33,780 nt of DNA from NCBI GenBank assembly GCA_014894395.1, contig JADBLO010000120.1, forward strand, positions 1 through 33,780, written 5' to 3'. Positions 25,134-31,590 of the stretch are shown here, one piece after another (within the stretch, counting starts at the first letter, position 1; every line of letters starts with the position of its first letter). Under the pieces are notes generated by a model. The model searched no databases and was not told the DNA's origin. It worked only from the letters and a program-made list of their open reading frames with translations. Source of the stretch: Thermoplasmata archaeon. GTDB lineage: Archaea > Thermoplasmatota > E2 > DHVEG-1. The translations under genes and the position numbers were made by a program.

Positions 25134-25158
25134 GTTGCATCACCTTGTGGTATGCAAC
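25134..25158 (-). promoter_or_regulatory. Hairpin covering the transposase ribosome-binding site
   Basis: GTTGCAT pairs with ATGCAAC, and CAC with GTG, around a 3-nt loop with a 2-nt bulge, giving 10 bp directly before the start codon. On the minus strand the Shine-Dalgarno AAGGTG spans the loop and inner stem. Such structures in insertion sequences limit translation from read-through transcripts. Confidence 0.6.
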
Positions 25159-25168
25159 ACGAGACTCA

Positions 25169-25183
25169 CTCAAGAATTATCAT
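25169..25183 (-). repeat. Subterminal inverted repeat of the IS, right copy
   Basis: CTCAAGAATTATCAT is the perfect reverse complement of 23839-23853. Beyond it comes GCC and a T-rich run (25188-25207) that looks like the displaced terminator of the surface-protein gene. Confidence 0.85.
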
Positions 25184-25345
25184 GCCATCTTTTTTTCTTT
25201 TTTTTCTCTAGTCATTAACGCTTTTAATATAACCAAGTCAACGTGTAAAAATAACCAACCGGAGAATTTGTACCAGCTAGAGCGTCTCAAACAAAAGGGG
25301 TAGGTTATTATATAACCAGGAAAAAAAAAACAAACACCCGATTAT

Positions 25346-25567
25346 TTAGATAATTGAGGCAATCGAAGGATTATTCTTTTTGAACCATTGACAGTTCACA
25401 CAACTACCATTCATGATACCCGGGTTGCCGGGTTTCATTCTGTTTGTAATCCAACATTCTTTTTCAATACCCAATTTGTAAACAATACAACGACCTTTTG
25501 TTTCATTCAGGCAATTCTGAAATTCCCAGCAATGTTGTGGCTCAATATTCTTGTCTATCTTAACCAT
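25346..25567 (-). CDS. Small Cys-rich protein resembling the two-CW family
   Basis: A 73-aa protein with a regular Cys/Trp pattern: HCWEFQNCLNE, GRCIVYKLG, KECWITNRM and GSCVNCQWFKK, seven cysteines in all. It resembles small prokaryotic proteins with two CW motifs and a final CxxCxWF, probably binding zinc or an iron-sulfur centre. Family recognition is from memory and the role is unknown. A TATA element (ATTATAA, about 25594-25603) lies about 31 nt before the ATG at 25567, which supports a near-leaderless start there; the open frame reaches a TTG at 25585. It stands alone between the IS and the beta-propeller protein gene. Confidence 0.65.
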   Translation of the reverse strand: MVKIDKNIEPQHCWEFQNCLNETKGRCIVYKLGIEKECWITNRMKPGNPGIMNGSCVNCQWFKKNNPSIASII

Positions 25568-25585
25568 TGGTAACTTTTGAATCAA

Positions 25586-25937
25586 TCCTGTAGTTATAAT
25601 ATTTTTGGAGGTTATCTGTAATTAAAACAAGATCAGGAAAATCCACGTGGTTTTCAAGAAGGGATATGTTTTTAGTGAATTGGATGATTTTAATTTTTTA
25701 AGATGACTGTTCTTTTTTTTTCATCAGCGCCTCTCTCTAGTATTTGGTATAGGTTTGTTTTAAAGAACATTGAAACCCCTGATGTTTTTACAAACCAGCA
25801 TCCTGATCCAAACTCCTCTGAAATACTCTAAAAAAGGAACCTTCTCTTTTAACTCTATCGTTGTTTTGTGGGATTTATCCTATGGAAAACATTTAAACGT
25901 ATGAACTGTAATTCTCATACTAAGGGGGAACAACGAA
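25586..25937. other. Intergenic region, 352 nt, no supportable gene
   Basis: Contains an imperfect hairpin around the 8-bp palindrome CCACGTGG (25643-25650, arms GAAAA and TTTTC), a T9 run at about 25712-25720, and the promoter area of the next gene (AAACATTTAAACG at about 25888-25900). The 42-codon frame at 25703-25831 has no ribosome-binding site and low complexity and is not called. Confidence 0.5.
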
Positions 25938-27764
25938 GTGAACAAGAACGTAATGAGTCTGATATGTGGTCTGTTGATGATTACGGCTACCGTGTTACCG
26001 GTTGCTGGAGCTGAAACTACAAAGAGTCTTTCGCTTGGTGAACCATCTGAAATAACGTCTTTTCAAAATACGAATAATGGTGCTGGTTTTATGGACGGCT
26101 GGGAGTTGCAATGGAGTTATGCTTATGGTGGAAATGGTCATGCAGAATTCGCACAGCCTGTGGGAGATATCGATGGAGATGGAGTTAACGAGATAATTCT
26201 TGGTGGGTATGAGAATTCCGGTATTTGTCGGATTTATTATTATAATACAACACAACAAACCTATGTACAGAAATATTCTTGGAGTGTTGCCGGAGGTTCA
26301 CCTTCTGGAGCCTGTGTCGTTGATCTGGATGAAGATGGGAGTTTAGAATTCTGTGTATCATGGACCTATTCAAGTGCCAATGGTGTGTATGCGTACAAGT
26401 GGGATGGTGCAGCACCGACGCAACTGGATTGGTATCATGGTACAGGGGTAGATTTCATTTACGATATTTATACGTGTGATTATGATGATGACGGTCATGC
26501 AGAGGTGTTGATAACAAATGATCCAGCTGCAGGGGGGAAACATGTGACTGCACTCGGATGGAACCAAGACACAAGTACGTTTTCTTATGAAACCTCGTGG
26601 ACCTGTCCTGGTGGGTCCGGTATGGCAGTTCCTATGGTGTGGAGTGGAGATGTCGACATGGATGAGAAGACTGAGGTTATTGCAGATGTTTCAAACCTTG
26701 ACTATGCGACCGCGGGAACCTGGGCGTTGAACTGGGATGAAACAACCGAGGTATGGACTGGGGTAGCAGTCTATACGAATTATCCTTCTGGTGTCACTGT
26801 CTTTGGTGATGGTGTTGGTGATGTGGATAATGACGGCACCCCTGAAATTGGCACGGGAAGTTACGGGGGGACACCTGGCGGATGGTTGTTTGAATGGGAT
26901 GGCTCTGAATATGTTCAAGTCTGGCATGGTGAGTACCCTGGTCAGGATCCTGTTATTGAATCGGTTGCAATTGGCGATGCTGATAACGATGGCGACATTG
27001 AGTTCTGCTTTGGCACGGGGAACGTTCATATTATCGGCTGGAATGGAACCAATTATTATGAAGAAGCTACGCTCACCGGGCCAACAAATATGCTTGCTGG
27101 GTTAATTATCGGTGACTGTGACACGGATGGAAGAAATGAAGTGAAAGGCTGCGAAATCTTAGGGGGAACTGGGACTGAATTTATCTGGAAATATGTGGTC
27201 ACTGATTATACTCCCCCGGTGACGACCTGCAGCCTTGCTGGCGAGATGGACGGGGATGTGTATCGGAGTAATGTGACCGTGACGCTCACCGCAACCGATA
27301 ACGACTCTGGTGTCGAGTATACCAAGTATAAACTCGATACGGGTGATTGGATGACCTATGCTGCACCGTTCATGGTCTCAGAAGATGGAATGCACACCGT
27401 TTATTTCTATTCCGTTGATAGATCCGGGAATGCAGAACAAGAGAAAAATTGTTTGTTTTCCATCCAGCATTCTCTCCCGCTTATCATCACCATGAAAGGT
27501 GGAGTCGGCGTCTCGATAATCATCAAGAATAACGGGACAACAACCTGCACAAGTATCCCTTGGAGTATCACGCTTGAAGGTGGTATCCTCCTCAAAGCAA
27601 ATGAATCATCAGGTACCATCCTTCAGCTGCTTCCTGGTTTCTCAACGACAAAGAAACTTCCTGTCCTCGGATTCGGGAAAACAACGATCACCGTGACCGT
27701 CGGTGGTAATATAATGACTGGAAAAGGATTTGTCTTCTTATTCTTCGTTCTCGGGGTCAAGTAG
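25938..27764 (+). CDS. Secreted FG-GAP/VCBS beta-propeller protein with Ig-like and shared C-terminal module
   Basis: A 608-aa exported protein with a GTG start after AGGGGG and a signal peptide ending near residue 25 (VLPVAGAE). Residues about 50-415 contain seven calcium-binding FG-GAP-type repeats: DIDGDGVNEI, DLDEDGSLEF, DYDDDGHAEV, DVDMDEKTEV, DVDNDGTPEI, DADNDGDIEF and DCDTDGRNEV. Seven repeats make a complete integrin-alpha-like seven-bladed propeller. Then come an Ig/OmpL47-like domain (about 420-510, TPPVTTCSLAGEMDGDVY) and a 97-residue C-terminal module ending VFLFFVLGVK. Both of the last parts closely match the protein at 22496-23824. The propeller suggests adhesion or binding of extracellular ligands. 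A CCCCCTTTCC plus T7 terminator follows the stop codon. Confidence 0.85.
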   Translation: MNKNVMSLICGLLMITATVLPVAGAETTKSLSLGEPSEITSFQNTNNGAGFMDGWELQWSYAYGGNGHAEFAQPVGDIDGDGVNEIILGGYENSGICRIYYYNTTQQTYVQKYSWSVAGGSPSGACVVDLDEDGSLEFCVSWTYSSANGVYAYKWDGAAPTQLDWYHGTGVDFIYDIYTCDYDDDGHAEVLITNDPAAGGKHVTALGWNQDTSTFSYETSWTCPGGSGMAVPMVWSGDVDMDEKTEVIADVSNLDYATAGTWALNWDETTEVWTGVAVYTNYPSGVTVFGDGVGDVDNDGTPEIGTGSYGGTPGGWLFEWDGSEYVQVWHGEYPGQDPVIESVAIGDADNDGDIEFCFGTGNVHIIGWNGTNYYEEATLTGPTNMLAGLIIGDCDTDGRNEVKGCEILGGTGTEFIWKYVVTDYTPPVTTCSLAGEMDGDVYRSNVTVTLTATDNDSGVEYTKYKLDTGDWMTYAAPFMVSEDGMHTVYFYSVDRSGNAEQEKNCLFSIQHSLPLIITMKGGVGVSIIIKNNGTTTCTSIPWSITLEGGILLKANESSGTILQLLPGFSTTKKLPVLGFGKTTITVTVGGNIMTGKGFVFLFFVLGVK

Positions 27765-27765
27765 C

Positions 27766-27781
27766 CCCCTTTCCTTTTTTT
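27766..27781 (+). terminator. Pyrimidine-rich terminator after the propeller gene
   Basis: CCCCCTTTCC followed by seven T residues begins 2 nt after the stop codon. A similar CCCCCTCTTCT follows the paralogous gene, where it is interrupted by the IS. Confidence 0.45.
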
Positions 27782-27821
27782 GTGACCCTTGGTGCATATT
27801 TTGTCTCAAAGAAAATAATTA

Positions 27822-27953
27822 ATCTTGTTCTTGTTTCATCATGGTTTTATAGCAGGGGAGAAAGTCTTCAATTGATGCAAGCTTCCAGAGAATAAAACCA
27901 AGGTCGTTTTCCATGAGATTCTTTTTTCCGTTTTTTATGATATTTTCCTCCAT
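27822..27953 (-). CDS. Possible 44-aa micro-protein
   Basis: The ATG at 27953 is preceded by GTAGG about 5 nt away and by ATTATATATACTA at about 27984-27996, the same 13-nt promoter element found before the DUF6015-like gene. The 44-residue product (MEENIIKNGKKNLMENDLG, then an amphipathic helix LWKLASIEDFLPCYKTMM) has mixed charge and no known motif. The open frame extends upstream to 28004, but the promoter would then overlap coding sequence. Promoter and ribosome-binding site are the only support. Confidence 0.4.
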
Positions 27954-28107
27954 TTTTCCTACCCCTATATTATTTATCAGTAATAGTATATATAATTTCC
28001 TCATTAAGCTAGAGAAATACTACCTTTTTTACTATTTTTAATATCTCATGTCCTTTCTAGCTTTCAAAAGAAAAGATTCAATAAACAATCAAAGCTTTGT
28101 TTCAAAA

Positions 28108-28117
28108 CATATAAATA
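28108..28117 (+). promoter_or_regulatory. TATA box giving a leaderless start for the PKD-winged-helix protein
   Basis: CATATAAATA is centred 26 nt upstream of the ATG at 28139, exactly the distance from a TATA box to the transcription start in archaea. No Shine-Dalgarno sequence is correctly spaced. Confidence 0.6.
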
Positions 28118-28138
28118 AGGAGTGGTTCTTAAGTATAA

Positions 28139-29500
28139 ATGACGGAGAAAAAAAGAAGGACTATGCCCCTACACAGTGCCTCTTCAGTGAAGAGAGTTAA
28201 CTATTTCGGTTTCATATTGGTAGCTACAGCTCTTATGTTATGTGTTTTTTTAGATACGCCGGTTGCTGTGTCTTCTGCAGATATGGGCACAATTGATAGT
28301 TCGTCGAGTTCTCTTCAACTGAGTGATCGGATCACAAACACAGATTATACTGCGATTGTTGCTGACCCTGCGCTGACTACGAGTACTATCATCCTGAATG
28401 GTACGACCAAAAGTATGGTTGAATTGCCTGCAGATAGTATAGTAGTGATGCTTCCCGATGATCGTCTCGCAATTAAATCGCCTGGGGAGACCAGCATCCT
28501 CCCTGAAGGGAGTACGTTGTCCTATTATGAGGAAAAACCGATTATTAGTGTTCCACAACAATCTGAGGTATTCGGTGTTTCTTCTGTGGTTGTTTCTCCC
28601 CTGCAAAATTTTACCGTCAAGACAAATTTCATTCAATCGATTCAGGAGTTAGACGTCTACAGCGTTCAGGTGGTTTTTTTTGAGCTGGCGCGGGAGAATC
28701 CTGATGTGGCTCTGGTCAATTACCGGATTGATTGGGATGATGGGGGCAATGGAACGTATGTCGCTGATACGATCGCGGTTGCGCATGAATACAAAAAAAG
28801 CGGGACATACCTGTTGACGGTCAATGTCTCCGATGAGCTGGGGTTTACTTATGTGACCACTCAACAATATACCGTGAATTATGAGGGGCATCTCACGCAT
28901 TCGTATCTCTGGGTAAATAAGAATAAAGGGCCGTTAATGACCGCCTCTGCTAGTTTTGGGTTGCTGGCGTTTGGTCTTCTGGTGTTTACCGAGAGTGGGA
29001 AATACAGACTTCTCGTGCTGTTTACATTGTTGCTTCCGTTGTATTCACGAATTCAGAAGGAAGATGTGCTGGATCAGTTTGTCCGTGGGCAGATCTACGG
29101 GTTTATTAAGACGAACCCAGGGGTCCATTATAATCAGATCCTGCGGAAGGTTGGGGTAAAGAACGGTACATTGTCATATCATCTCGGTGTCCTTGAAAAA
29201 ACCGAGTTGATTCAGTCGCGTCGGGAGGGGTTGAAGTATCGGGCGTTTTATCCGACAGGGATGAACTTCCCGAAAGCAGAGCGGTTCCGGCTGACTGATC
29301 TGCAGATCCAGGTCATCGGGTCTATTCGGAGTCAGCCTGGGATGACGCAGAAGGAAATCGCGCGATTGCTTGGTCAGAAGCCGCAGACGATTAATTATAA
29401 TATCAAGGTGTTGGATCAGGCTGGTCTTATTTCTGTGGTGAAGGCGGGGCGGAAGACACGATGTTTTTCGGCTTCTGATGCTGATAATTCCGGGCAATAA
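28139..29500 (+). CDS. Membrane-tethered transcription regulator: PKD-like ectodomain and tandem winged helices
   Basis: A 453-aa predicted one-component sensor. An N-terminal membrane segment lies at about 22-40 (FGFILVATALMLCVFL). An extracellular region of about 210 residues ends in a PKD-like beta-sandwich (about 175-250: YRIDWDDGGNGTYV, then AHEYKKSGTYLLTVNVSD). One or two membrane segments follow (about 262-300: SFGLLAFGLLVFTE, then LLVLFTLLLPLYS). The cytoplasmic end has two winged helices: FIKTNPGVHYNQILRKVGV with NGTLSYHLGVLEK, and IRSQPGMTQKEIARLLG with QTINYNIKVLDQAGLI. It could couple a surface ligand, polysaccharide or envelope state to transcription. It lies 375 nt downstream of a surface protein gene, a possible target. 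The start is leaderless at 28139. Confidence 0.82.
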   Translation: MTEKKRRTMPLHSASSVKRVNYFGFILVATALMLCVFLDTPVAVSSADMGTIDSSSSSLQLSDRITNTDYTAIVADPALTTSTIILNGTTKSMVELPADSIVVMLPDDRLAIKSPGETSILPEGSTLSYYEEKPIISVPQQSEVFGVSSVVVSPLQNFTVKTNFIQSIQELDVYSVQVVFFELARENPDVALVNYRIDWDDGGNGTYVADTIAVAHEYKKSGTYLLTVNVSDELGFTYVTTQQYTVNYEGHLTHSYLWVNKNKGPLMTASASFGLLAFGLLVFTESGKYRLLVLFTLLLPLYSRIQKEDVLDQFVRGQIYGFIKTNPGVHYNQILRKVGVKNGTLSYHLGVLEKTELIQSRREGLKYRAFYPTGMNFPKAERFRLTDLQIQVIGSIRSQPGMTQKEIARLLGQKPQTINYNIKVLDQAGLISVVKAGRKTRCFSASDADNSGQ

Positions 29501-29506
29501 ATCAGA

Positions 29507-29514
29507 TTTTTTTT
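29507..29514 (+). terminator. T8 terminator after the PKD-winged-helix gene
   Basis: Eight T residues start 6 nt after the stop codon. Confidence 0.45.
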
Positions 29515-29562
29515 AAGGTTGTGTGAAAACTGTTAAAAACGGTGTACCAATAGTCTGTTGTG

Positions 29563-30069
29563 ATGCGAATGCTTGTTGCGGTGTGTGGGAGTGATGCTGA
29601 TGATGCGCATTTATCTTCTGTTGCGTTAGCGGTTGCGGAGCGGGTTGGTCGTGGGATCGCACAGCGAGGTGGTGTGCTTGTCTGCGGTGGTCGTGGTGGT
29701 GTCATGCGGGCAGCTTGTAAAGGTGCCAAAGAGATGAAGGGGGTTACGGTTGGGTTGTTGCCTGATTCGAAGGATGAGGCAAATGAGTTTGTTGATATCC
29801 CGTTGTCTACGGGTCTGGGGATGCGTCGGAATTTTTTGGTGGTGTCTGCGGCGGATGCGGTGATTGCGATTGGTGGCCGGTGGGGTACGTTAAATGAGAT
29901 TTCGTTTGCGATGATTTTTCAGAAACCCGTGGTGTTGGTGGCCGGTACCGGTGGGTGTGTCGATGAGTTGGTGACAGGGAATTTGATGAAAGAGTCTGAG
30001 TCCCGGTTTTATGTTGCAGGTTCTGCAGAAGAGGCGGTGGAGAAGGCGTTTGCGCTCTGTCGGAAGTAG
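29563..30069 (+). CDS. LOG-like Rossmann-fold protein (TIGR00725 type)
   Basis: A 168-aa cytoplasmic protein of the SLOG/LOG superfamily. It has VAVCGSDADD at the N-terminus, LVCGGRGGVMRAACKGA as the nucleotide-binding loop, and AIGGRWGTLNEISFA corresponding to the GGxGTxxE motif of LOG phosphoribohydrolases. That motif may support hydrolysis of nucleoside 5-prime-monophosphates, but this branch is uncharacterised and may only bind a nucleotide or similar ligand. The start is GTG at 29560 or the adjacent ATG at 29563; TTAAAAAC about 28 nt upstream could be its TATA element. GC content is higher than in the flanking AT-rich intergenic DNA, as for the other housekeeping genes. Confidence 0.82.
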   Translation: MRMLVAVCGSDADDAHLSSVALAVAERVGRGIAQRGGVLVCGGRGGVMRAACKGAKEMKGVTVGLLPDSKDEANEFVDIPLSTGLGMRRNFLVVSAADAVIAIGGRWGTLNEISFAMIFQKPVVLVAGTGGCVDELVTGNLMKESESRFYVAGSAEEAVEKAFALCRK

Positions 30070-30103
30070 TGGTATTTTTCCAGTCTGACATTTTCAATAA
30101 GAA

Positions 30104-30258
30104 TCTTTATATATAACATTTGACAAAGTATAACTTAAGAGGATCTGGAGTTATTTTCACTTCCTATTCCTTCCATCTCTCCTAAAACCCCTTCCAGATC
30201 CTTCCTACCTCCCATCTTCTCTGATTTCATCTCCTTCTAATGAATCATCGTGTTTTAT
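30104..30258 (+). ncRNA. Candidate small RNA with promoter and 10-bp closing stem
   Basis: A strong TATA element TTTATATATAACA (about 30105-30117) predicts a transcript starting at about 30137. That is where the left arm AGGATCTGGA (30140-30149) begins; it pairs perfectly over 10 bp with TCCAGATCCT (30193-30202) around a 43-nt loop made almost only of C, T and A. No plus-strand reading frame follows. The loop and tail are rich in CTTCC and contain ACCTCC (30206-30211), complementary to Shine-Dalgarno sequences. An RNA that sequesters ribosome-binding sites is one idea, unproven. A purine-rich 31-codon minus-strand frame overlaps the same region. Confidence 0.45.
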
Positions 30259-30276
30259 AAAAAAAAGCAAACACGG

Positions 30277-30420
30277 TTAGAACACGTCATCACGCATCAT
30301 TCGTCGGCGTGCTTCAGCCTCTGCCCTGTATTCGCTGTAGCCCTCTCTAATTAAATGCACGTAGATTGCATCTTTATAGAGAACTTCGACTTCTTTTTTC
30401 ACCAATAGATCACCTATCAT
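30277..30420 (-). CDS. Micro-protein of about 41-47 aa, unknown function
   Basis: Two starts are credible. The ATG at 30420 has the TATA element AGTATATATATT (about 30438-30449) about 25 nt upstream, giving a leaderless 47-aa product. The GTG at 30402 has AGGTGAT (30409-30415) 6 nt upstream, giving 41 aa. The sequence is strongly amphipathic: VKKEVEVLYKDAIYVHLIRE, then YSEYRAEAEARRRMMRD, acidic then basic, probably two short helices. It could be a small DNA-binding or partner protein. I recognise no family. The open frame upstream of 30420 contains the promoter and is not expected to be coding. Confidence 0.6.
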   Translation of the reverse strand: MIGDLLVKKEVEVLYKDAIYVHLIREGYSEYRAEAEARRRMMRDDVF

Positions 30421-30639
30421 TATAATTATTCTTTTAATAATATATATACTTTTCCTTAAAATAGAACTTATCAGGGATATTTTACACTCCACAGTCATGA
30501 TGCTCTTCGGAAATGGCTCGACCGATTGAACTCTATCGACACTAACCGGTAAGCACTCCTGAAAAACGAGGAAGAACAAATGATTGAACTGTAGAGTTCA
30601 AAATTAAAAAAAAATTGCAAATTCGGTTCTTGGTTTTTT

Positions 30640-31518
30640 TTATTCGTAGAGTTTTATCGCACTGATGTTCCGAGGAAGGTTCATCGAGCGTGCAATCGCA
30701 TTGCATTTTGTTCGGAGCAGATACGCAATAGGTCTGTAGGTCGTTTCAGAAAAGGATTCATAATTCGCCATGCCCTTGGCGATGATCACATCCGCGTGTT
30801 TCAATACTGATGTTACTTCAGCAGGGAGCCTTGAGAAATCAACGCCGACCGCAAAACACCCGGTTGTAAAAAGCTCATCTACGACCTCGTGAAGCTTTAT
30901 TTCCTGAGCATCCTCTGCTGTTGCGTCGCTTAATATCGGCTCGCCTTTGACGACTGCGGTGATGTGGAGCTTCGGGTTGAAGTGTTTCAGTTCACGGCAG
31001 AGGATCTTGTCAAACACGATCTCCCCGCAGTTATCGGTAAAAAGCACGATATGTGTTGCGTTTTTCAGAAGATTTCTAAGTTTTTGGTAGTCGTCATACC
31101 CGAGTCCTTCTGCGTAGAGTTTGTCAAAGACTTCTTCGAGCATCTGTGGATGGGCGCTCGAGCCGTCTATGCCGAAATCCATGATGTTACCGATGATCGC
31201 ACAGAGTATGCTTGTTTTAAGGGGATCTGGTGAGGTTTTGACGAGTCCTTCGATTGTAGGCACCAGCGAGGTAGCGATGAGGTTGCTGGTGTGTTTCAGC
31301 TCTGCATACGGGTCTTTGTCCTGTAATGTTTCATAGACGCTCTTATGCAGCTTTGTCGCAATGGCAGCGCTGCATTCCTCGGGATCATATAATTCGGCGA
31401 GCAGCTTGCATGCGGTACGCAACGATGCTGTCTGGCGTTTCTTCTCCTTTGTGCTGAGCTCTGTTTCAAAGAGGATCCGTTTCAATAAACAGGGGAGACA
31501 CTCGGTCTGAATCTTCAT
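30640..31518 (-). CDS. DUF89/ARMT1-like metal-dependent phosphatase
   Basis: A 292-aa archaeal member of the DUF89 family, enzymes proposed to remove damaged phosphometabolites such as sugar phosphates. The N-terminal QTECLPCLLKRI holds the conserved CxxC of the archaeal subgroup, followed by a helical bundle. The Rossmann part has VLFTDNCGEIVFDKIL with the metal-binding Asp and Asn, VVKGEPILSDATAEDA, and IIAKGMANYESFSE with the family Lys and Asn. The ATG at 31518 (MKIQTECLPC) is preferred over the GTG at 31539: the CxxC region normally begins the protein, and a TATA-like GATAAATA lies about 30 nt upstream. The true substrate is unknown. Confidence 0.9.
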   Translation of the reverse strand: MKIQTECLPCLLKRILFETELSTKEKKRQTASLRTACKLLAELYDPEECSAAIATKLHKSVYETLQDKDPYAELKHTSNLIATSLVPTIEGLVKTSPDPLKTSILCAIIGNIMDFGIDGSSAHPQMLEEVFDKLYAEGLGYDDYQKLRNLLKNATHIVLFTDNCGEIVFDKILCRELKHFNPKLHITAVVKGEPILSDATAEDAQEIKLHEVVDELFTTGCFAVGVDFSRLPAEVTSVLKHADVIIAKGMANYESFSETTYRPIAYLLRTKCNAIARSMNLPRNISAIKLYE

Positions 31519-31590
31519 AATGGGACCTGAACAAGACACGAGCTATTTATCTTTGCTGCTCATGAATAAAAACACAAGAAAAAAGAGTAA

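Larger units (their letters stand above)
23839..25183 (-). mobile_element. IS110-family insertion sequence, IS1111 type
   Basis: The element is bounded by a perfect 15-bp inverted repeat, ATGATAATTCTTGAG at 23839-23853 and its reverse complement at 25169-25183. It encloses one DEDD transposase gene, a 260-nt non-coding segment downstream of that gene and about 50 nt upstream. IS110-family members mostly lack terminal repeats, whereas the IS1111 group has subterminal inverted repeats of this size, so the true ends lie a few bases outside these positions. I see no target-site duplication, as expected for the family. The element sits immediately after the stop codon of the 22496-23824 surface protein gene, apparently within its T-rich terminator. 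Confidence 0.8.

Noticed and set aside
25703-25831. 42-codon frame in the intergenic region before the propeller gene
   Set aside because: No Shine-Dalgarno or well-placed TATA box; starts in a T-rich run.
30135-30230. 31-codon purine-rich minus-strand frame
   Set aside because: Low-complexity Gly/Glu/Lys product with the SD-like sequence touching the start codon. Overlaps the candidate ncRNA, which has a better promoter. Kept only as an alternative.
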